A stretch of 64,000 bases of DNA, from assembly GCF_963924675.1 (NCBI RefSeq), contig NC_089240.1, positions 117,619,680-117,683,679 of the forward strand. The letters run 5' to 3'. A model generated the notes under the pieces. The model did no database searches. It had not been told where the DNA came from and was given only the letters and a program-made list of their open reading frames with translations. Of the stretch, positions 52,421-64,000 are shown in pieces. Both the position numbers and the translations under genes were made by a program. Source of the stretch: Phocoena phocoena. Taxonomy: Eukaryota > Chordata > Mammalia > Artiodactyla > Phocoenidae. Each line of letters starts with the position of its first letter. The stretch's first letter is position 1.

Positions 52421-53164
52421 CATACTATCTCAGAAATGGCCAACTATTTTAGGTAGAGATCTACATCTAATAGAACTAAAACTGCTGAGTTTTGACTGAA
52501 AGTTCAAGATCCATGATTAAAGAACAGGAAGACACGGAGGACAAAGTTCATGACAGTGTTGTGTGTCTTTCACTGCTCATTGATACAACTATGTAAAAAA
52601 AAAAGGGCTCTTGTAAGAAGGGGATAAATGTATAATTTAGGACCAAAATATCCCATTTGCTATTTATTTGAAACAGATCAACTTAAAATGATAAATGGCC
52701 ACTAACTGTTCTCACCAACTGCTTGAGTTTGTAGATGACTCATTCAAAGTATTGCTTAATAAGACAGGAACTTGTTCAAGTACTAATTCTCCTCACTTTA
52801 CAACTGTTCTGATTGACCAGAGCAGGAAAGAAGCATTTTCATTCTGTGCAATTTATTTCTCTTGATTAGAGTTCTGAAGAGACATGCGAGAAGCTTAGCT
52901 TGGCAGCAGAGGCTGCCAGGTGGGAGAAGGTGAAGAGTTGTCCAACCTTCCCCGAACCCCCAAAGGGCCTTTCTCCCTGTATGGCAGGCAGGCTGTTCAG
53001 TGATAGTTGCAGGCAGGTGTCTAGCCATGGATAAGCCAGTGAGTGTAGTCCTAGGTTGGCAGGGAGCTACAGTCAAAACAATGGTAGGAGTCTTTTAAGT
53101 AGCATTCTCAGTGCTCCAAGGGAGACCTAAAGTGAAAAATAGGCTATTGAAGACTTGTCTTCAT
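52421..53164. other. No feature recognised
   Basis: Unique sequence. The 92-codon minus-strand frame at 52798-53076 is unrecognised and has no supporting splice or promoter signal. Confidence 0.45.
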
Positions 53165-53720
53165 TTCTTTACTCATCCATTCATCCAACACATATCTATT
53201 GACTGCCCATTCTGGGCCAGTCTCTGTGTTAAGGCTGAAGACACAGAGGTAACTGCCTGGTGTAGAGTAGTTTACAATCTTCGGGTGGCAGGCATGGGGG
53301 TGTATAAGGGGCAACAGCAGCCAACAGGTCAAAGTACACCTTAATAGAAAAGGAAGGTCAGAGTTGTGATTTATTCCTCCCTGTGTACCATTTTCCGTCA
53401 GGCTTTCACAGTGCCCCGGGAGTTCACCGTGGAGATGAGACCGGCAGTCATTCCAGGTAGCAGGAACAACATATGCAAGAGAAGTGTGAATAAGCACGAT
53501 GTAGCCAGGAAACTGTACGCAATTTGGGGGCACTGAGAGCCTGATGAAGAATGTTGTGTATGGGACTGGAGAGGCAAGCATGAACCAGAAGGCTGAGGGC
53601 TTCATAAGTTGTGTCAAAGAGCTAGATGTCTGTTTGCGGGGTAGACAATGGGGAGCCTATTAGGAGGGGAGTAACAAACGAAGACTTGCATTTAGAAAGA
53701 TGATTCCAAGGGCAAGTCAA
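53165..53720 (-). repeat. LINE-2 3' portion
   Basis: TCATCCAACACATATCTATT start, then ACACAGAGGTAACTGCCTGG, GGCTGAGGGCTTCATAAGT and GGGGAGCCTATTAGGAGG. The 157-codon antisense frame is an artefact. Confidence 0.6.
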
Positions 53721-53894
53721 CGATAGACAGAGGCAGAAAGAAGACTCTCCTCTCTCTTTATTGAGTAGCTGAAAAGCTGGTGGTGGACCAGAAAGTTGGT
53801 GTTAAGTGAAGCGGCAGAAAGAGCCCCTCCATGAACCAACCTTCAGTCATGCAGAAGAAATGACCCATTCCCCTACCCACTGCATGCCTCTAGC

Positions 53895-54065
53895 TAGCAA
53901 TCATGATTGTTTATTTCTCTATCCCCCCTGGAGTAGCAGCTCTCTAAGGACAGGAATGGTGACAAACACACACACACAGAGACACACACACACACATATG
54001 AATGCCTGGCTAAAAGTAGACGTTGAGTAACCGTTGACTGAATGAATAAGTGAATAAATATATGA
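53895..54065 (+). repeat. LINE-2 3' end with CA expansion
   Basis: CTCTCTAAGGACAGGAATGG, an imperfect CA run at 53966-53998, then AATGCCTGGCTAAAAGTAGA and TTGACTGAATGAATAAGTGA. Confidence 0.6.
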
Positions 54066-55507
54066 ATGAATTGATAGTTTGGGGCCCAAGAAACCAGTTG
54101 AGAGCTGTCGAAAATGTTATTGATGGGTTATTTTGGGAGTTGGTAAGTTACCCATCACATGGAAAGTTGAACTAGATGTCTTTGAAAGTCTCTTCTAATG
54201 TGAAGATTTATGATTTGAGGCCACTCCCTGTGTAAGTAACAAGTGGCTGAAAAGGGGATACATGAGATTTGTTCTAAGGAAAGACCAAAAAATGATCAAA
54301 TACAAAACGTCAAGGAGTTTATAATATCAGGGAATAACAAACTAAGGCAGCTAAAAGGTGACAGATTTTTATAAAGAGAATGGAAAACGCTGACTGTCAC
54401 AATTAAGCTTCTGAAGGCAGGCAGTACGGTAGATCAGGCCCTGTCATCTATAGAGACACCTCCATATTGGAGGGAAGGAATTGGAGATGGACTCAGAAGC
54501 GAGCTCTAGGAGGAAATCCAGGTAGGCAAGAGAGCATAACTGGCAAAGGAGAGTGGGCAGCAACAGGCAGAGGTCCAGACAGGTGGTCAATGAGCCAACA
54601 TCAAGATACTCAGCAAGGAGAAAGCAGACAGAATACTATAACAGGTAAATCTGGTAAAAAGCAATTGGTCAGTGAGCATCAACAAAATCAACAATGGGTA
54701 GCAGAGTCCCAAACACAGGCATGGGTCCAGGCAGAGTTCAAGTTCCGGAGAGGCCTGGCTAAAAGAAAGCATATTTCTACCCTTGGAGCAACTGTGGCAC
54801 CAACCACTATACCCAGACAAGGACTTCACAGACAGGCCCAGGTTCTGGCATGGAAGTACAAGGCCAGTCTTAATTACAAGGAACTAAGCAAGAGCAGCCT
54901 TAAAAAATGTAAGCACACAAAGTCAGAATGAGACTAGCAGACATGCCGGTCTGCTGAGCTGGCAGCCAGAGGTTCCCAAATTCTCTCCAGCTCAGGACAG
55001 GCTGGGGCCCAAAGCCTCGTTCAGGGCTGACCTGCCCCAGCTCTGTCCACTGGAGAGCAGTGAAGACATGGAAGTCAGCAGGCCCTCACAGCCCTCCCAA
55101 CATCAGACAGCATGAGGCAAGGCCATGAGCAGAGAAGATGGGCAATGAAAGAGAAAGAGCGAGTCTGTCACATGGGAAGGACCAAGGAAGAGGAATATGG
55201 AATTCAGTGTATAGAGATCTCTGTTCACCCACCTCCACTTTCTCTACCTACCATCACTTCCCTAATCCAGAATACGTATCTTAAAAAGCTCTATGCCTCA
55301 TAGCTATTACCCAGAAATCTTTTTCCTAATGTACTGTATCATATCATACCATGAAATTGGGTGGACAGCCCATATTGCTACTCTTATTTCCCATTCTGAA
55401 CCACAAACTTACATAGTCTTGAGGGGTATAAGCAATGCTCTGACCTATCCACTCTTAACTATATGGATGAAAATCTGAGGACCACCGAGGGAAGTCACAT
55501 AATAAAA
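54066..55507. other. No recognised gene; one long open frame
   Basis: Unassigned. A plus-strand frame of 154 codons (54467-54931) is glutamine-rich with many QxG and W residues and resembles no family I know. It could be an old LTR or unrecognised repeat. There is no splice, Kozak or poly-A context to support a gene. Confidence 0.4.
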
Positions 55508-55515
55508 CTACCCCC

Positions 55516-55886
55516 GGGCTTCCCTGATGGCGCAGTGGTTAAGAATCTGCCTGCCAATGCAAGGGACATGGGTTCGAGCCCTGGCCCGGTTAGATCCCAC
55601 ATGCCGTGGAGCAACTAAGCCTGTGCACCACAACTACTGAGCCTGCACTCAAGAGCCCGCGAACCACAACTACTGAGCCCGTGTGCCACAACTACTGAAG
55701 CCTGTGTGCCTAGAGCCCATGCTCCAAAACAAGAGAAGCCACCACAATGAGAAGCCCCCGCACCGCAACGAAGAGTAGCCCATGTTCACCGCAGCTAGAG
55801 AAAGCCCACGTGCAGCAACGGAGACCCAACGCAGCCAAAAATAAAAACAAACAAACAAATAAATAAATTTATTAAGAAAAAAAAAC
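55516..55886 (+). mobile_element. CHR-type SINE, long form
   Basis: Full-length long copy (~370 bp with tail), containing four GCCACAACTACTGAG-type units and an A-rich (AAACA)n/(AAATA)n tail. 8-bp TSD CTACCCCC at 55508-55515 and 55887-55894. Confidence 0.93.
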
Positions 55887-55894
55887 CTACCCCC

Positions 55895-56288
55895 AAAACT
55901 ACACAAGTAGTGGCAGAGCCTATGATAACACCCAGATGTCTCTACTCCTTTCATGTTTGCAATGTCATCAAATCTGGTAGAGATGTCTGTTATTAGGAAG
56001 AAAAATTGAGTTAAATGCATTCATTCCTAATTTTTAACCCTTTCCACTGAGCTCACACACAGCCCAACAGAAAACCTCTTTCCATCTGCACAGACATTCC
56101 TTAATACATGACAGAATGAAAATCCACTAGAGGCTACACAATTTAGATTATCCAACTCCAAAGCAAGAGAAAGCCTCAAGCAACACCATCTGATTATGCG
56201 ACTTTGCTGCTGTGGAGAATTAATCAAATTCATCCTAGAGGTTCATCTGCTGCATGACACACTCATTCTTTGATAGCAAAACTCTTCT
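55895..56288. other. No feature recognised
   Basis: Unique sequence between two long SINEs. Confidence 0.5.
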
Positions 56289-56304
56289 TTTCCTAGTACT
56301 TTCT

Positions 56305-56660
56305 TTTTTTTTTAATTTATTTATTTTAATTTATTTATTTTTGGCTCGCTGGGTCTTTGTTGCTGTGCGTGGGCTTTCTCTAGTTGCAGCGAGTGGGGGC
56401 TACTCTTCGTTGCGGTGCGCGGGCTTCTCATTGCGTTGGCTTCTCTTGTTGCAGAACACGGGCTCTAGGAACGTGGGCTTCAGTAGTTGTGGCACGTGGG
56501 CTCAGTAGTAGTGGCTCGCGGGCTCTGGAGCGCAGGCTCAGTAGTTGTGGCACACGGGCTTAGCTGCTCTGTGGCATGTGGGATCTTCCCAGACCAGGGC
56601 TTGAACCCGTGTCCCCTGCATTGGCAGGCAGATTATTAATACTGCACCACCAGGGAAGCC
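56305..56660 (-). mobile_element. CHR-type SINE, long form
   Basis: Reverse full-length copy with TTTATTTATTTT at its left end. 16-bp TSD TTTCCTAGTACTTTCT / TTTCCTAGTGCTTTCT at 56289-56304 and 56661-56676. Confidence 0.95.
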
Positions 56661-56676
56661 TTTCCTAGTGCTTTCT

Positions 56677-57234
56677 GATCTTCATCTGTTACTGTGACTA
56701 GCATTTGAAAGAATGTAAATAAGCAGGAGGTTGCTTGATCCCTAATATCTATATAATCCTTTGTACTTATACAAAAGCTGGGAAGATAGAAAGGGTCTCA
56801 TTTCCACTATTACTTCTGAATAAAAAATGAGTGAAAAGAGAAGGTAAGAAAGTCTAATAACTGATAAATCATGAATAATTGAGATGCCATAACTTTTGAA
56901 GAATGTGATTTAAATTATTTAACAATATTCATCAGTGGTCAAACAGAATTTTGTTGAAAAACTCAGTATATTCAGAAAAGCTAAACAAATATACACTGTA
57001 CACCAACAACTTGACCTTGCCCAACTTTTGTTACCTACAAAGTATTGGCTATTCCTTAAATATGGTTTATTTCTCCAATTAGTAAGAGTGGGCCTTGGGG
57101 GGAATAAAACCCTAAAATCTACCTAAAACCATGTTTTCTTTAACTCAAAGTAACATCTGTTAAATAAATAAATGAAATGAACCATATTCCTCTCCAGAAT
57201 CATAGAGGTAGAAAAATCAGTTTTAAAAAAGACT
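56677..57234. other. No feature recognised
   Basis: AT-rich unique sequence. Confidence 0.5.
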
Positions 57235-57815
57235 AACTTCACAGTGAAGAAAGTTGACAAATGCTACCCCAGCCAAGTGATCAAGTTAACATCATCAGTA
57301 GAAAGTCACGTTGATACTATGCATGGTGGATAAGATGTGATGAGGACAGCCCTTCACTTCTCCAGTCTTCCTCCTAAAAAGCCATAATCCACATCTTATC
57401 TTGAGAAAAACATCAAACAAATCCTAACTGAGGGATCTGCTACAAAATCCCTAACCGGTACTCCTCAAAACTGTCAACGTCATCAAAACCAAGGAAAGTT
57501 TGAGAAACTGTCACATCCAAGAGGAGCCTAAGGAGACAGGATGACTAATTATGGTATGGTATTCTCGATGGGATCCTGGAACAGAAAAAAGGATATTAGG
57601 GACAAACTGAAGAAATGTGAATGAAGTATGGACTTCAGTTAGTAATAACATAACAATATTGGTTCATTAATTGTGACAAATGTACCATTACTAATATAAG
57701 ATAATAATAAGGGAAACTGTGTAGGGGCATATGTGAACTCCCTGTACCATCTCTGCAAAGTTCCTATGAATCTGAAATTATCCTAAAATGAAAAGTTTCC
57801 TAAAAAAGTTTAAGA
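57235..57815 (+). mobile_element. LINE-1 (L1M type) 3' UTR
   Basis: GAGAAACTGTCACATCCAAG, GGGATCCTGGAACAGAAAAA, CAATATTGGTTCATTAATTG, ATTATCCTAAAATGAAAAG. It is homologous to 61322-61805 as an independent member of the same family. Confidence 0.75.
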
Positions 57816-58020
57816 CAAATTCTAAAAATAAGTACTGAATTCTTCCAGGTGCTGAACAGATACAAATATATAAGAGATATTAGACAGTAACATTAACAAA
57901 TTAAGAGTATAAACCTAAATATTCTTTGACGTTTTTTGGGGGGGGGCATATCTCTCAAATTGAGGGAGTCCTCTTAGACCTTATTAGCCAGAACTTGGAT
58001 TAATAAATGTACACAGCTAA

Positions 58021-58334
58021 GGGAATTCCCTGGTGGCACAGTGGTTAAGGATCTGCCTGCCAATGCAGGGGACACGGCTCCGAGCCCTGGTCCGGGAAGA
58101 TCCCACATGCTGTGGAGCAACTAAGCCCGTGCGCCACAACTACTAAGCATGTGCTCTAGAGCCCGCGTGCCACAACTACTGAGCCTGTGTGCCTAGAGCC
58201 CGTGCTCCACAACAAGAAAAGCCACAGCAATGAGAAGCCCATGCACCTCAACGAAGAGCAGCCCCAGCTCGCTGCAACTAGAGAAAGCCCGTGTGCAGCA
58301 ACAAAGACCCAACATAGCCAAGAATAAATAAATA
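58021..58334 (+). mobile_element. CHR-type SINE, long form
   Basis: Full-length copy. 15-bp TSD AATGTACACAGCTAA / AATGTGCACAGCTAA at 58006-58020 and 58335-58349. Confidence 0.95.
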
Positions 58335-58349
58335 AATGTGCACAGCTAA

Positions 58350-59277
58350 AAAATCCCCCAATTTTTCTATTTACCTTATGATAGGTGTATTATCTTAAGT
58401 TATTTATATATCCAATTATAATGAGGCATGTTGCTTGCTATTTTCCCTACTGAGGAGTCAACCTAGAATCCAAAACTACTAATAATATACTAAAGGTTAA
58501 CTTCACCAAAAAGTTTACTGTTTACTTTCTGTGTGCCTTTCAATCTTTCTGAGAAGTGCTTTAAGTGTATTTTAGGAGCCAAGAACATGAATTAGGGATG
58601 CGGTGAGGAAGAGTAAGTGGGGCTGCTGGAGACAGTGTTCCCGTGGAGCTGACCCTCGTCATCAGTCTCCGAGCAAGTACTGTCACTTGTTTTAATTCCT
58701 TTTCCCTCATCCTTTGCTCCCTTTAAATCTGGTGATTTCTAGGAATGAACCTTCTTTATGACATATGCTGTATATTATTTGGTTTGAAGAAGCCTTGAGT
58801 TTGTGAAGTAAAGTGATGTTCTTTTTCAAAGCTCTCAGTTCTTAAAATATCAGAACTTGCAAAAAGCAAATGCAGGGTTGTTATTATCCCTTCAGATCAA
58901 TAGCTCAGTCACTGCTATGAGCTATTAAAAAAGGAGTTAGGAAGACAAGCAAATCTTTTGGGCTGCATCTATTCTGGCAAAAGAAGCACAGCAGAGAGGC
59001 ACCAACATATTAAAAACCATTTTAGCAAGTGAGTTCTTGCCAAGCAAAAGAAAATCCTGGGCCACTCTATCTACCCAAATGTTTTCATAGAGGTTTTAGC
59101 TAGCAGGCAATTAAATTCTAGGAGCAGCTACAGGCAAACAGAGGCTTGGAGGCTAAGGAATGAGAGTATATGTGGACAACAGCTAGACACAGGAGCACTT
59201 GCAAAACCACGTTAGGTTCCCCTAAGTTCCCCAGCACAAATATTCACTTTAATTTCAAATCCCTTCATCAGCTGAAA
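58350..59277. other. No feature recognised
   Basis: Unique sequence. Confidence 0.5.
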
Positions 59278-59292
59278 TATACTTCACAATTT

Positions 59293-59498
59293 TTTTTTTT
59301 TTTTTGCGGTACGCGGGCCTCTCATTGTTGTGGCCTCTCCCGTTGCGGAGCACAGGTTCCAGACGCGTAGGCTCAGCAGCCACAGCTCACAGGCCCAGCC
59401 GCTCCACGGCACGTGGGATCTTCCCGGACCAGGGCACGAACCTGTGTCCCCTGCATCGGCAGGCGGATTCCCAACCACTGCGCCACCAGGGAAGCCCC
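59293..59498 (-). mobile_element. CHR-type SINE, ~190-bp form
   Basis: Reverse copy. TSD TATACTTCACAATTT / TATGCTTCATAATTT at 59278-59292 and 59499-59513. It sits directly beside the PSMD4 pseudogene. Confidence 0.94.
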
Positions 59499-59527
59499 TA
59501 TGCTTCATAATTTAAATAAGCATTTGA

Positions 59528-60800
<1,273 letters not shown>

Positions 60801-60967
60801 TTTTTCTTAAAAATAAATAAATAAGAATTTGAAACATGTCAACTGCATATGCCTGTCTCCTGATTAATGTAAAAATTAAAAAAAGAGACACCAAAAAATA
60901 ATGGAGAAGGCCCCACTCAGCGAGAAAGATGTTATCTGGAATCTCATATTTAAAAAACAAACTCTTG

Positions 60968-61101
60968 GGATCTCCCTGGCGGTCCAGTGGTTAAGACTCT
61001 GCGCTCCCAATGCAGGGGGCATGGGTTCGATCCCTGGTCAGGGAACTAAGATCCCGCATGCTGCATGGTAGCAAAAAAAACCCAAAAAATAAAACCCCCA
61101 C
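60968..61101 (+). mobile_element. CHR-type SINE, short form
   Basis: GGGATCTCCCTGGCGGTCCA head, B box GGGTTCGATCCC, A-rich tail. TSD AACTCTTGG at 60960-60968 and 61102-61110. Confidence 0.9.
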
Positions 61102-61261
61102 AACTCTTGGGCTATACTTAGTAACTTGTTTCCAAAGAGTACAGTATGGAAAAGAGGAAAAACAGCAGCTTTAAAGTGGAGAAATCAGGTAAACACTACT
61201 TTAGACAGGTGATCAAGGTCAATGCCAACCATGATGTCATGTTAATAATTTGTACTCTTTA

Positions 61262-61318
61262 CACCTGAAACTAACACAACATTGTAAATCGACTATACTT
61301 CAATAAAAAAAATTTTTT
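61262..61318 (+). mobile_element. Very short LINE-1 3' end
   Basis: Only the terminal ~57 bp (ACCTGAAACTAACACAACAT to AATAAAAAAAA) of an L1, between TGTACTCTT repeats near 61252 and 61322. Confidence 0.7.
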
Positions 61319-61321
61319 TAA

Positions 61322-61805
61322 TGTACTCTTGATATGGTGTAATGAAAATGGCATTTCACCTCACCAGTCTTCCTCTCAAAACTCAATAAGCGCCAGTCTA
61401 ATCATAAGAAAAATGGACAAATCCCAATTGAGGGACATTCTACAAAATATGCGACTAGTATTCCTCAAAACTGTCAATGTCATCTAAACCAAAGAAAGTC
61501 TGAGAAACTGTCACAGCCAAGAGGAATCTAATGAGATATAACTAAATGTGATGTGGTATCCTGCCTAGGATCCTATAACAGGAAAATGACATTAATGGAA
61601 AACTGAGGAAATCTGAATAATTAAGTATGGATTTTAGTTAATAATAATGTATCAATATTGGTTCATCAATTGTGACAAATGTATATTACTGCATAAGATG
61701 TTAATAATATAGGAAACCGCACGTGGGATGTGAAAACTCTGTACCATGTACGCAACTTTTCTGTAAATCTAAAACTATTCTAAAATTTAAAGTTTTTAAA
61801 AACAT
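61322..61805 (+). mobile_element. LINE-1 (L1M type) 3' UTR
   Basis: GAGAAACTGTCACAGCCAAG, CAATATTGGTTCATCAATTG, AAAACTATTCTAAAATTTAA. Same family as 57235-57815. Confidence 0.75.
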
Positions 61806-62235
61806 TGAAAAAAATCTTTTGTTGGTTATCTCCCTTCTCCATTCAAATCCTGTGCTTCTAACCAAATATTACAAAGAGAATCAATGAGCCTTGGGCATCT
61901 GTTATATGAGAAAGAAACTTGCAATTAACTTCCTATGGATCACTTAATAGTCACCAGGTGGGAATGGTTTGTCAACACTGTCCTTGAGTCAAACATGGAG
62001 CAAATTTAAAGTCAATGGCAAAATCGGGGATGAGTGACCTTTAACAATGCAGTCAATCCATCAGCAAAAGTTTGATGATGTAGCACAGCCCTGAAATCTA
62101 AACACAGCCAAGAATATGCAAATCTAAACCTTGCTAATGCTTCAAAATGCATTAGATATAAATCTAGAAACTATGACAACCTAAGCTTTAGCAAAAATCA
62201 TTTTGACCCTGTATAATAAACATTAAAAAATTAAT
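61806..62235. other. No feature recognised
   Basis: Unique sequence. Confidence 0.5.
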
Positions 62236-62353
62236 GGGACTTCCCTGGCAGTCCAGTGGTTAAGACTCCTCGCTTCCACTGCAGGGGGCATGGGTTTGAT
62301 CCCTGGTCGGGGAACTAAAATCCCACATGCCACGCACTGCGGCCAAAAAAAAA
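62236..62353 (+). mobile_element. CHR-type SINE, short form
   Basis: GGGACTTCCCTGGCAGTCCA head and a GCGGCCAAAAAAAAA end. AT-rich direct repeat (AAAATTAA type) on both sides. Confidence 0.9.
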
Positions 62354-62705
62354 ATTAAAAGCAAAGCACTCCAACACTAGAATCATGGGCATTATCAGTT
62401 TTACAAGCATTTCCTGGAATCGGATGGCACTACATAAAAGTTAGATTCAGAGGGGTGAAGGTTGAAAAATACTGTGGAATTTCTAAAGTCCAGGTTTGGG
62501 TTGATTGATCAAGCAGACCTTGTTTACATTTCAGTTGGTATCTGAAGACAATTGATAAAATGGGGGGTGGGGGAGGGTGGCAGCTGAAAAGTAGTTTATT
62601 ACCACCCACTGTTGATTAGAAACAATGTACCTAACTGCAAAAGTAGGATTAAGTTGCACTTTGTATCTTACTTAGAGTCAACCTTCAGTCAGTATTTTTA
62701 TAGAA

Positions 62706-62866
62706 CCCTGGTTCTCAAACATTAATTCTGCATCAGCGTCACCTGGAGGGTGTGTTGCACCAGATTGTCAGGTCCCACCCAGTTTCTGATACAGTAGGTC
62801 TGAATCAGAAGTCTGGGCATTGCATTTCTAACAGCTCCCAGGTGATGCTGATACTTGTCTTTTATA
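62706..62866. mobile_element. MER5A-like hAT-Charlie non-autonomous DNA transposon
   Basis: CTGGTTCTCAAACATTAATT, CGTCACCTGGAGGGTGTGTT, CCCACCCAGTTTCTGATACA, AGCTCCCAGGTGATGCTGAT: the MER5A order. Confidence 0.75.
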
Positions 62867-62964
62867 AACATTCCAACAACTTTAAAAAACCTATGATCAA
62901 ATGTAAGCACCTCAATAAAATCTAAAACCAAATTTAAATAATTTGGGAATTTTCTGCCCTTTTT

Positions 62965-63690
62965 CTTTAGCAACAAGTATTTCTTAAGAATTTATTCCAG
63001 TACTCGGCACTATACCAGACACTGGCCCTGGGCACAGAGCACTAAGTAAAAGCACACATGCCCTTTTAAATTTTGTTCTGGGGGAAGGCAGCTAATAACT
63101 AGCTCCAAGATTCATTATTAATTACAGTTGCAGAAAGAAGTAAGAGAAGTACAAGGTGCTATGAGACCCCATTGAGACTGGGTGGTCTGACTGCAGCGGG
63201 AAGGTTTCCTTAAGGATGCTTGAGTTCAGTACTGAAGGAACAGAAATGGGGCCCTTGGGGGAGGATTCCACACAGTGGGAGCAGTGTGCGGGAGGAGGGC
63301 AAGCCCTGAGGGAAGGCCAGTGTGACTGCAGTGTACAAGGCGAGGGGCAAAGGTCAGAGATGTTATTGCACAGGCAGGCAGAGCCTGGTGTGCACAATAA
63401 GGAGTTGAAATCTTCCTCTGTGAAGGGAACCACTAGGGATTCTTAGCATGAAACTGACTTAAACTAATGCTATGTTTTAAAAAAATCAGTCTAGCTGCTT
63501 CGCAGGGATGGATTAAGTTTGGCAAGACTGGATCCCAAAAATATTCAGGAGGCATAATCTTTGGAATTTGGTGAGGGACTGGGTAAGCTGGAGGGAGAGG
63601 AGAAAAGATTCAAGGGTAACTTCCAAGACTATAAAATGCTATGAAGTGATTAGCAGTGCTTTTCTAGTCTGACTTGAGTTTTTCTCTGTG
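62965..63690 (-). repeat. LINE-2 3' portion
   Basis: AAGTATTTCTTAAGAATTTA start, CAAGGTGCTATGAGACCCCA, CGGGAAGGTTTCCTTAAGGA, AAAATCAGTCTAGCTGCTTC. The open frames on both strands here derive from it. Confidence 0.6.
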
Positions 63691-63904
63691 GTGTAGCATG
63701 ACAGGCAAAAAATGTATTTTATCTGTGTCTAGAAAAGGACTGGACTCACAAAAATACTTAAAATAGTAGGATAACAGATCAAATGCTTCCCTTTTCCAAG
63801 AAGAGAAAATTCCTTTTGACAGCATTATATATTAAGCTCAAAGTTAACCTTACTGTCTCCCTTCAAGATTGTGGAAGCAAAGACTGACAGGGTTACTCAT
63901 TCTG

Positions 63905-64000
63905 TAGTCTGTGAACTACAAGAGCATTTTATTTTTACCTTTCTTATGGCATTTATCACTTCCTGCCTCTCATGGCATTTATCACTTCCTGCCTTGTATT
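63905..64000 (+). repeat. LINE-2-like 3' region with a 26-bp tandem duplication
   Basis: GCATTTATCACTTCCTGCCT is an L2-like segment. The 23-mer starting ATGGCATTTATCACTTCCTG occurs at 63946-63968 and again at 63972-63994. Confidence 0.5.

Noticed and set aside
53144..53617. 157-codon minus-strand frame
   Set aside because: It overlies a diverged L2 in antisense and resembles no protein family.

Overview
This is mammalian nuclear DNA, most likely from a cetacean. It is AT-rich and coding-poor, with spliced exons, LINE-1, LINE-2 and MIR relics, and more than twenty copies of the tRNA-derived CHR-type SINEs (5' end GGGCTTCCCTGGTGGCGCAG) that are typical of whales, dolphins and their relatives. 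The abundant ~190-bp form is the one I associate with whale and dolphin genomes. There is no bacterial, phage, plasmid or CRISPR content.

The only functional gene I can support is ATP11C on the minus strand, an X-linked P4-ATPase in other mammals. Four contiguous coding exons lie at 12651-12770, 5374-5463, 4522-4602 and 2348-2455. All are phase 0 with AG/GT borders, and together they encode 133 residues: the N-terminal cytoplasmic segment, TM1, TM2 and the start of the actuator region. A likely alternative first coding exon (12 residues) is at 19565-19600. The next exon downstream lies below position 1. The usual first exon and its promoter were not found and probably lie above 64000, so most or all of 19601-64000 is probably intron or upstream flank.

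The plus strand at 59528-60800 carries a processed pseudogene of PSMD4 (26S proteasome ubiquitin receptor Rpn10/S5a). It has two nonsense codons and one 2-bp frameshift, and it is bounded by a target-site duplication (TSD).

Layout: 1-2347 is intron with two old L1 tails. 2348-12770 holds exons 5 to 2 with their introns. 12771-19564 is the intron before the alternative exon, with SINEs, a TSD-bounded L1/MIR composite, a MER5A-like element and a MER2-like Tigger element. 19601-32000 is mostly unassigned, with one L1, L2 and MIR relics and several simple repeats. 32000-53800 is dense in repeats: a long L2 relic, a nest of L1 elements and a diverged direct duplication. 54000-64000 holds long CHR SINEs, the PSMD4 pseudogene, L1M tails and L2.

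Most open frames here are SINE or LINE artefacts. I found no credible new biological system. The observations worth checking are the alternative ATP11C exon, several unusual retrotransposition products and one local duplication. Repeat family names and outer edges come from recognition of consensus features, not from a database search.
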